64,000 bases of DNA from the NCBI GenBank assembly GCA_015680685.1, contig MNCI01024352.1, positions 933,004 through 997,003 on the forward strand, in the 5' to 3' direction. The translations under genes were made by a program, and so were the position numbers. This DNA comes from Gnetum montanum. Taxonomy: Eukaryota; Streptophyta; Gnetopsida; Gnetales; Gnetaceae. Below the pieces are notes generated by a model. The model did not search any database. It saw only the letters and a program-made list of their open reading frames with translations, and had not been told where the DNA came from. Numbering within the stretch: position 1 is the stretch's first letter; each line of letters starts with the position of its first letter. Shown here piece after piece: positions 57,418-64,000 of the stretch.

Positions 57418-58453
57418 TCATATTAGCCAGTTTAAACGCCCCATTGTTGTATGCCTTAGTGACCAAGTAAGGCCCTTTCCAGTTGGCTGAGAATTTTTCC
57501 AACTATTCACAGACCATCTTGAGGACAAGTTCACCTTCTTTGATTGGACGCTTGTGTACGTTGTGTTGATGTCGTCGCCATTATTGCTTTTGGTACCACT
57601 CAATTTGATCCAACATGCGTGTACGTTCCTCCTCCACTGAGTTAAGGTTAACAATGCGCAATTCATCATTCTAACCTTCATCGAGAAGTCCAGAGAGAGT
57701 GATCTGCAATGAGGGTACCTGCAACTCCAAAGGTAAAACATCTTCGGATCCATAAACAAGACTATAGGATGTTTTACCTGTGGACGTTCGATGTGTCGTT
57801 TGATATGCCCATAGCGGGTAAACTAGTTGTTCATGCCATCTTCTTTTGCTCTGGTGAAGCATTTTCTTAAGCACCATGATGATAGTTTTATTCATGCACT
57901 TTGCTTGACCATTGCTTTGTGGGTAGTACATTGATGAGAACGAGTGTTTGATTCCCAAGCTCTCACAAAAGCTTTTGGTTTCGGCACTGCTGAATTGTGG
58001 CCCATTATCAGTGATTATGGTCATTGGGATGCCAAAATGGGTTACAATATTTTTGAGTATGAAATCGCACACTTTTTTGGATGTCGTCTTCCTAAGAGGG
58101 ATAGCTTCTATTCGTTTTATGAAGTATTCAGTTGTGGTGATGATGAAGCTATGTCCTGCTAAAGATGGAGGAGTTATCAATCCGATGATGTCTAACCCCC
58201 ATTTTTGGAAAGGCCATGTGATTTGTGCTGTATGAAAATCACCAGGTGGCACATGTATTAAATTACCATGCTTCTGATAAATGTTGCACATTTTAACCTT
58301 GGAGAAAAAATCGTACTCCATGTGTGGCCAATAATAGCCTAAACATCTGATTTTTGTTGCCATTTCCTTAGGCGCTATATGTCCTCTGCAAAGTCCTTCA
58401 TGAACTTGCTCCATGATCATGTGACCATCGATGCTACTAACACACACTAACAA
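57418..58453 (-). pseudogene. int: G3 integrase (Tat lineage), best-preserved ORF
   Basis: A 260-codon open frame (57671-58453) covers the zinc-binding domain ('HEGLCRGHIAPKEM', 'CNIYQKHGN' where one Cys of the pair is Tyr-shifted) and the catalytic core: first Asp in 'KWGLDIIGLI', second in 'IITDNGPQF'. The expected catalytic Glu in 'PQSNGQAxCMNKT' is Lys (codon AAG, near 57.90 kb). The C-terminal domain continues in other frames to 57418. Despite the long frame, the domain should be catalytically dead. Confidence 0.85.
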
Positions 58454-58501
58454 AATGCCTTCATAGGATCTATGACATAACGTTTCTCCTATTAATGCAT
58501 A

Positions 58502-59188
58502 TTATCGAGAACATTTTCGCACTGCGTCCTTTTGAGCATTCGTTAGATGTTGTGGCGGTTCACCACATATAAGGTACTCTTTTATGTCATCATACCATTC
58601 TACTGCATGTGTGGTACTAACAGATGCTATAGGTATGTCATCAGGCATGTCGGTTACAGGTTTGGCACAGTTTGTTATGGAACTAGGCAATGCATGAAAC
58701 ATGTTGAGTATCATGTTCAAGGCTAGTGTGGCAAGTGCATCGGAAATGGTATTTTCGTTCCTAGGAATATGTTGCACATCTATGTTGATCAATTGTTTTA
58801 GCAAGTGTTTAGTCAAGTCATAGTATGGTTGCAAGTGAGAAGCTTTGCATGCGTAAACTTCTGTGACTTGATTGATTACTAACAATGAATTGCCTCAAAC
58901 TATAAGACGTGTGATTCCTGAAGCTAGTGCTACCATAAGACCTCTAAGAAGACCTTCGTACTCTACCACGTTGTTGGTACAAGGGAAGTTTAATCGATAG
59001 GCAGAGGGTTGAATTTCTCTAGAGGTATATGTTATGATGGTTGTATCACTTCCTCCTCGAGAGGTTGATCCTCCATCAAAGTATAAGATTGCACCGTAGT
59101 TGTCAGGCATGGTGTCTATGGTGTTCACGTTCTCATCAGGGAACTCAAGGTTGATCTTTGCTTGGTCTTGCGTCGGTGAGGCAGTCAT
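58502..59188 (-). pseudogene. G3 second (archaeal-type) RNase H
   Basis: Two adjoining frames. 58895-59188 has 'ILYFDGGSTSRGG' (first catalytic Asp) and 'TNNVVEYEGLLRGL' (catalytic Glu). 58502-58885 continues with 'VINQVTEVYACKASHLQPYYDL' and 'NENTISDALATLALN' (last catalytic Asp). One shift and a stop separate them. The extra RNase H is diagnostic of the Tat lineage. Confidence 0.85.
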
Positions 59189-59221
59189 TTGATTAACTAT
59201 TACTTGACCCTTTGTGGAAGA

Positions 59222-59680
59222 TTAAGCTATGTAGCGCAAGTCAAACTTAGCAATCATTGCCTTCCATCTAGCTATCTTGCCTAATTCATAAATGTTATTG
59301 GTGATAGCTCTAAGAACATTGTCTTTACAAATAATTTTGACTTGGTTACAGAAGAGATAATGTCGCCACTTCTTCAAGGAAAATATAAGGGCTAGACATG
59401 ACCTCTCCATGTCATTGTATCTCTATTTGTAGGCCACTAAGGTGTGGCTTAGGTAGTAGACATGGATTTCGGTTCCATCTTCTAATTTCTGACAAAGCAT
59501 AGACACGATAGATGAATCTAATGCCACAAGGTAAATGTAGAAGGGTTTGTTGTTCTGCGAGGAATAAGCTGTCAGTAGTTGAGCTAGTACCGTTTTGATG
59601 TTCTCAAAGGCTTCCTGGCACTGTTGAGTCCATTGAAAATGGGCATTTTGTGCAATAAATGCTGCATGGGTTTCAACTTG
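59222..59680 (-). pseudogene. G3 RNase H (gypsy type)
   Basis: 'SCLALIFSLKKWRHYLF' and 'ARWKAMIAKFDLRYIA' at 59222-59410 are standard RNase H landmarks; the connection to RT lies in 59.4-59.7 kb with shifts. Confidence 0.75.
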
Positions 59681-59689
59681 TCCATCAGT

Positions 59690-60824
59690 TTTTCAATGAA
59701 GCACCTAATAAACTATAATCTACCTTGTAGACCGCATAGTTTGGTAAGGTTGCTAGGTGGTTTTAAATTTGTTATTCCCTCAACCTTATTGAGATCTACT
59801 CGTATCCCTATTTCAGATACTATGAATCTAATCATTTTACCTGTTTTGACTCTAAAAACACATTTCTTTGGGTTAAGTCTAAGCTCATACTTAAGACAAC
59901 GTTTAAGTACCAAGTCTAGATTGTTGACATGTTGCTCAGTTATTTTTGACTTGACCGCGATGTTGTCTACATAATCATTGAGCAAATTAAGAATATAATC
60001 ACTAAAGATGTATGTCATCATTGTATAACAGAATGTGCCCCATGGTGTCATTAAGGTTTTCCTAAGTTAATGTTTTTGGTTGATCCTAATTTGGTTGTAT
60101 TCCAAGAATCTATCTATAAAGGACAACAATGCATGCCCAACAGTTGAATCAACAAGTTGATTGATACCAAGTAGTGAGAAGTCATCTTTTATGGTTGCTA
60201 TGTTGAGGTCACGGAAGTCAATGCATAGGTGAATGCTCCTGTTCTTCTTTGGGACTACAACCATGTTAGACACCCAATCGGGGTAGTCAATAGCTCAGGA
60301 AAACTAGCTTGGTAAAGCTTCTTGATTTCATTACGAACTTCTAACGCTACCTCAGGTTTAAACTTTCGTGCTTTTTATTTCACTGGTCTAAGTTTTGGAT
60401 CAAGGATGATGTTATGCTGGACTATTCGAGGGTCTAGTCTTCGCATATCAGTATAGGACCAAGCAAATGCTTTCATGTTGTCTTTCAGTACTTGAGCTAT
60501 GTCACTGGACAATTGTGGATTTAATAGAGTACTCAGTTTTAATATTTTAACTTCGCCATTGGACATAGTAATGGGGACTTCGACGAAGGGATCTTCGGTG
60601 ATGTTGTCGGCCTCTAAGTCTAGAGTTTTCTTCATTCCCTTAAAGCAATCAAGTATCTCTTGTGTTGAAGCCATGAAATTGTCATAAGTTGATGATGAGT
60701 CTAGATCAATGGATTCTAGATTGATTTCTCGTTGAATGGCCCCATGTGATCCATTGATAGACAACGGTGAGAAGAGGTGCTTATTATCCATGTGTTTGCC
60801 CCTGCCAATTAAACAGGGAGCCAT
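59690..60824 (-). pseudogene. pol: G3 reverse transcriptase with pol leader
   Basis: The leader (60375-60824) is the longest copy here, 149 codons, with 'MKKTLDLEADNITEDPFVEVPI', 'LKLSTLLNPQL', 'NMKAFAWSYTDM' and 'NIILDPKLRPVK'. RT follows: 'VVVPKKNRSIHLCIDFRDLN' (60067-60273), then 'MTYIFSDYILNLLNDYVDNIAVKSK' (59713-60051). The catalytic motif is YVDN, not YVDD, so one essential Asp is changed to Asn. Confidence 0.85.
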
Positions 60825-60889
60825 GTGAGCAAGGGTAAGTTGTTATTTCTTGTAAAATTAATTTCTACATCTTAATGTAACTAAGGCAT

Positions 60890-61020
60890 GCGATGAGTGG
60901 TTTATCGTCATACATGGATGCTTGTCAATTTTAGGCCTTACTGGGCCAGGTGTGGCAGTTTAAGGTTGTACCGAGACGCATGTGGCAGTTTAAGGCCATA
61001 CTAGGCTGTCTACTAGTCAT
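60890..61020. repeat. Short tandem array upstream of G3 pol
   Basis: Three units with 'agtttaagg(cc/tt)gtac' and 'gcatgtggcagtttaagg'. Same place relative to pol as 29120-29430 in G1. Confidence 0.75.
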
Positions 61021-61365
61021 GTTCCAAGTATATACAAGGATTATGATTTTTTTTGTGATTTTTGGAATTTTTATGGATTTTTTGTGGATTTTTTTTGTGG
61101 ACATTTTTTTTTGTGTTTAAATTTATTTATTTTTTTGCATATTTTTTTGTTTATTTTTAAAGTTTTTAAATTTAAAGTTTGGGCATTGCACAAAAGAGCC
61201 TCAGCGTAAAAAGAATAAATGATAAAATGATAAAAAAATGCACCATGCAATAATAAATAAAATAAAATAAACAAAATAACAAAAAAGAGGGGTTTTAAAA
61301 GGGGTCAAACAGGCTTAAGGTGGAAGTCATTTTCATAATTTTCAACATTTGATGGGCTGTGAATA
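61021..61365. other. T-rich low-complexity spacer
   Basis: Runs of T, 'tttttgtgg' words and A-rich 'aaataaaataaa' stretches; no gene. Confidence 0.6.
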
Positions 61366-61369
61366 GCGT

Positions 61370-62095
61370 GAGCACGGAGTAGTGGACAGTGTGACCACCA
61401 AGGTATAGCGTCAGTGTGACTACTAGGCAGCGTCTAGGGGGCAACGTGATGAACTACAACGTGTCCAACTGCAGCGTGACCAACTGTAGGGTAGCGTCCA
61501 AGGCAAGATGAAGGGTAAAGGCAGGTAGGAGAGAGGCAAAGGAAAGAAGGAGGCAACACTAGTATTCGTGGAGGAGAGCGAGGAGATGCTCCAATGCCTT
61601 CCTCAGCCCAAGATCTCATCATGGGTAGGGTCCTTGCATAGGTATGCTCCTATTTTTCATGTTTTTACTTTTGTTTGTTTTTATTGCTGTTTCGTGCAAG
61701 CAGTATGAGCATCTAAGGGCAATGTGTGTGTGTGCAACATGTGCATCCTAGGGCATTGTGTGCATGGTAGTGTGTGCATCCTAGGGCCACGTGTGTGTGT
61801 GCTGCGTGTGCTTTCCTGGGCATTCACAGCATGTGCAAGAAATAGGGTATGTCTTATGGTGAATTCTCAACGTAAACTTCCTTCAACGTGTGTTTTGTGG
61901 TAAGCATGACCCTGGGTCAGCATGCCTAATTTTTTAGCATGTGTAAGTTAGTAGCGTGTCTAAGGGTTCAACATGTCAAACTGGCAGCATGACCAAACTG
62001 GTAGCCTAACCAAACTGGCAGTGTGACCAAGTGTTCAGCATGACAAAACTTCCAACATGACCAAACTTTCAGCATGACCATGGGCATGTTAGTAA
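61370..62095. repeat. 'AGCGTGACCAAC'-type repeat region upstream of the antisense gene
   Basis: Two clusters: 61370-61500 with 'agcgtgaccaact', and 61900-62095 with about eight 20-bp units ('cagcatgaccaaactgg'). A GT-rich stretch with 'gtgtgtgcatcctaggg' units lies between (61715-61830). The motif is like the repeat in the G3 LTR, so this may be an LTR fragment or the promoter/leader of the gene that follows. A donor-like site (CATAG/GTATGC) is at about 61640. Confidence 0.55.
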
Positions 62096-62159
62096 AAGAT
62101 GTTGTTTCTAAATAAGTTATCTATTTCTATGGTCTAATGTCTAATGTCAATGTAAAGTG

Positions 62160-62350
62160 TTTAAGTACTGTTATGCGAGGTGGTATTAGTTTTAAGTCAT
62201 AATTCCAAGACTAAGGTGTGGTGTCAGTTTATGGTCATGATGTCAGGATGAGTGTGTAGTATGTGTATGTTAAGTGTGGATTAGTATCAGTTTTAAGTCA
62301 TGATTCCAGGACTAAATTATGGTGTCAATTTATTATCTTGATGCCAGGAT
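62160..62350. repeat. 'agtttatggtcatgatg' repeats
   Basis: Two or three units of 38-60 bp, with the same consensus as the arrays at 57.2 kb and 23.6 kb. Confidence 0.7.
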
Positions 62351-62439
62351 GAATGTGTTTTATGTGTTTTTATGTTCACTTACTTTAATTTTTGATTGTG
62401 TGCAGGGGACTTAAACCCTTTCTTTTGGTGGTGGAATTC

Positions 62440-63547
62440 ATGGGTGTGTTATCATGGTTTGGTCCCTTGGAGCCTAATGCACCTCATCATGACATGGAAA
62501 TCGGATCTCAAGGGTTATGGTTTTGTCTGGGCTCTAGTGAATTTCTATCATTTATCCTGTAGGGTTTTAGCATGGTCATCTGGTCTCATTTAAGTGAACA
62601 GCTGGCTCATAGTGTTGTTGAGACCATACTACCTAGCTTATCCCATGACATATTGGCCTTCATCGTTGATGTGGATGAGGGATTATTTAATGTTGATGGA
62701 GGTCCTGCTGAAGGTCCTCAATCTACTTTTCCTCTGACTCATGTTTGGGAGTTACCATCTTGTAGCCACTACAATAGCAGTAACACCCTTTTCCTAGCTT
62801 TCTGTGTACATACATTATTCCAAAATGCACTTGGAACAGTGTACAAGGTAGATAGGTAAGCTCTTTTCTATTTATCTTTATTTTTTTTGCCTTGGTGTTA
62901 TACTATTGTTTATGTTTGATTATCTTTTTCTTGGCAAGCCCTGTTTTGATGAGCATGGAATGCGTAGTAATGATGATGGACTTGAGTTAACACATACAGC
63001 CTTAGAGGCTTTCATGGTGGGCCTCAATCTTCGTGGTGCCGTGTTGGCTAAAACCAAGGGTGCTATTGTCCATTATCATAAGTTGTTTTCCGGGGCCTTT
63101 GAATGTTGTGAAGCTTGTGGATGGCTACATGAAGATTGGTCTCACAATGAACCCACCTTCCCTCAAGCTGTTGATTCAGTGCCAAGTGTGCCTAATCCAT
63201 TTGCTAATAGTAAGTGATTGTGTTCTAAGCTTAGTTTCTATCTTTGCTACCCCATTTTTTATTGTGATGTTGATCTTTTTTTTAACATGTTTTTATAGTA
63301 GATATTACCCCTGGTGGGGTTACCATCATGCCTGGGTGTACTGAGGGTACCCTGTTCATGAAGTACAGGGAGACGAAAGATTCGCAACGGTGGTTGCATG
63401 CAAAGGCACCTCAACATGTCATCACTTGCCTTACCGATGCTGGTCTGATGGATCTGTTCACTACCTTGACTCCTAACGTTCCCATGACTAAAATGGTTTT
63501 TATATTTGATTCTTTCAATGATGATGTTACTTATTTTAGTACGCAAG
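62440..63547 (+). pseudogene. Intron-containing gene remnant, possibly plant-mobile-domain-like
   Basis: Exon 1: frame 62440-62847 with one in-frame TAG (62560) and later 'HLSEQLAHSVVETILPSL', 'HVWELPSCSH'. Intron 1 probably 62848-62938 (AAG/GTAGAT ... GGCAAG). Exon 2: 62939-63209 with 'LTHTALEAFMVGLNLRGAVL' and 'CCEACGWLHEDW'. Intron 2: 63210-63298 (GTAAGT ... TTTTATAG). Exon 3 from 63299 with 'GTLFMKYRETKDSQRWLHAK', then 'LTDAGLMDLF'; these resemble the start of the plant mobile domain (PMD), an identification made by eye. All exon joins keep the frame. It is cut at 63548 by an Athila-type LTR. It is antisense to G3 and in the same place as the antisense gene of G1. Host gene or element accessory gene is open. 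Confidence 0.5.
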
Positions 63548-64000
63548 TGATGAGACGCAGTTCACACAGGCCACGATATCGCGTACGCGATATCGCATCC
63601 CCCTCGATATCACGTACGCGATATCGCGTCCTTCCCTACGATATCGCGTACGCGATATCACAGTCCGCTGCCATGTCTATAAATAAGAAGTGGCTCTCTC
63701 TTGTTTGGGGATCCCAGTTTTAGAGTAGCGAAGCTCTGGCAGTTTGATCCCTCCAGAGTTAGAATTTTTCCCGTGGCTGCCCGCAATGTGGTGAATGTAA
63801 TTGTATGGTGTCTTTATTCGAGTGTGCCGTACTTGGACACGCACATGACCGACAATAAAGATCGAGATTACTTCATCATTGCAGCATTCACTTAGTTTAT
63901 TTATTGTTATTTATTTAATTTTATTTATTACTTTCATAGCGCAGTGTGAGTACGACTTGATTACGAGCATCTACGGATGTGTACGGCTAGTCAAGGAATC
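63548..64000 (+). repeat. Well-preserved Athila-family LTR, cut by the window edge
   Basis: It begins TGATGAGACGCAG. Along its length it matches the G2 LTR in sense orientation in order: 'tctataaata', 'gtagcgaagctct', 'agagttagaat', 'gtacttgga'. It keeps many CpG sites that are lost in the G0 and G2 copies, which suggests a recent insertion. A polyadenylation-like CAATAAAG lies near 63853. The interior lies beyond the window. Confidence 0.75.
63574..63685 (+). promoter_or_regulatory. Three tandem palindromes in front of TATAAATA
   Basis: Three 22-bp palindromes (63574-63595, 63605-63626, 63639-63660) have CGATATCG arms around CGTACG. The first is perfect; the second and third each have one C/A or G/A change. 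TATAAATA follows at 63678-63685, 18 bp after the third. Probably an enhancer-like module of the LTR promoter. Confidence 0.75.

Noticed and set aside
61434-61622. Minus-strand frame of 62 codons upstream of G3 pol
   Set aside because: Pro/Ser-rich reading of a repeat region; no gag or protease landmark.
63574-63660. Tandem palindromes as a CRISPR-like array
   Set aside because: The sequence is a plant LTR promoter; units are palindromes 31-34 bp apart directly before a TATA box, with no cas genes and similar rather than unique spacers.

Overview
This window looks like intergenic chromatin of a very large plant genome, built almost entirely from decayed, nested retrotransposons. I find no intact host gene, no tRNA or rRNA, and no prokaryotic signal. 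The lineages present are Athila-like and Tat-like Ty3/gypsy elements (the Tat elements carry a second RNase H), a Sirevirus-like Ty1/copia element, L1 and RTE LINEs, and a Penelope-like element (PLE). Penelope-like elements are rare in seed plants but are known from conifers. With the heavy CpG decay and deep nesting, this makes a gymnosperm the best guess. That is an inference, not proof.

Layout. 1-4.6 kb: a promoter-like block and the 5' end of an Athila-like element (LTR, primer-binding site, broken gag, minus strand). 5-6.1 kb: a copia RT relic. 6.3-6.9 kb: the 3' end of an RTE LINE. 7-11 kb: a decayed L1. 11-14 kb: Tat-like element 'G4' on the plus strand, first part. 14.0-52.5 kb: a stack of nested elements, each cutting the one outside it. 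The copia element G5 (minus, 14.03-52.54 kb) interrupts G4. Athila-like G2 (minus, 17.69-50.73 kb, flanked by AGGTG) interrupts the G5 gag reading frame. Tat-like G1 (minus, 20.18-43.47 kb, flanked by CAATG) interrupts G2. A Penelope-like array (32.85-40.91 kb) interrupts the G1 gag. G2 also holds an LTR fragment and a truncated L1 at 47.6-49.9 kb. 52.5-54.0 kb: the remainder of G4 pol. 54.0 to about 61 kb: a second Tat-like element, G3 (minus). 61.4-63.5 kb: a plus-strand, intron-containing coding remnant. 63.55 kb to the end: a well-preserved Athila-family LTR (plus) that cuts that remnant.

The most interesting part is the Penelope-like array. Two RT copies point away from each other from a head-to-head centre near 37.27 kb. 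Both lack the GIY-YIG endonuclease at the same place. The array is punctuated by nine 40-42 nt hammerhead-ribozyme-like motifs. Three have an intact core, and stem I shows compensatory changes between copies. Between the ribozymes lie three 0.86-0.87 kb RT-less units that keep the element's ends, the last part of the RT gene, and a shared open frame. This looks like a ribozyme-delimited non-autonomous partner of a plant PLE.

Other notable points are a palindromic promoter module in the Athila-type LTRs, antisense spliced genes lying upstream of pol in both Tat elements, a shared Glu-to-Lys change at the integrase catalytic position in both Tat elements, and an Athila-like element that has lost RT and RNase H cleanly between protease and integrase.
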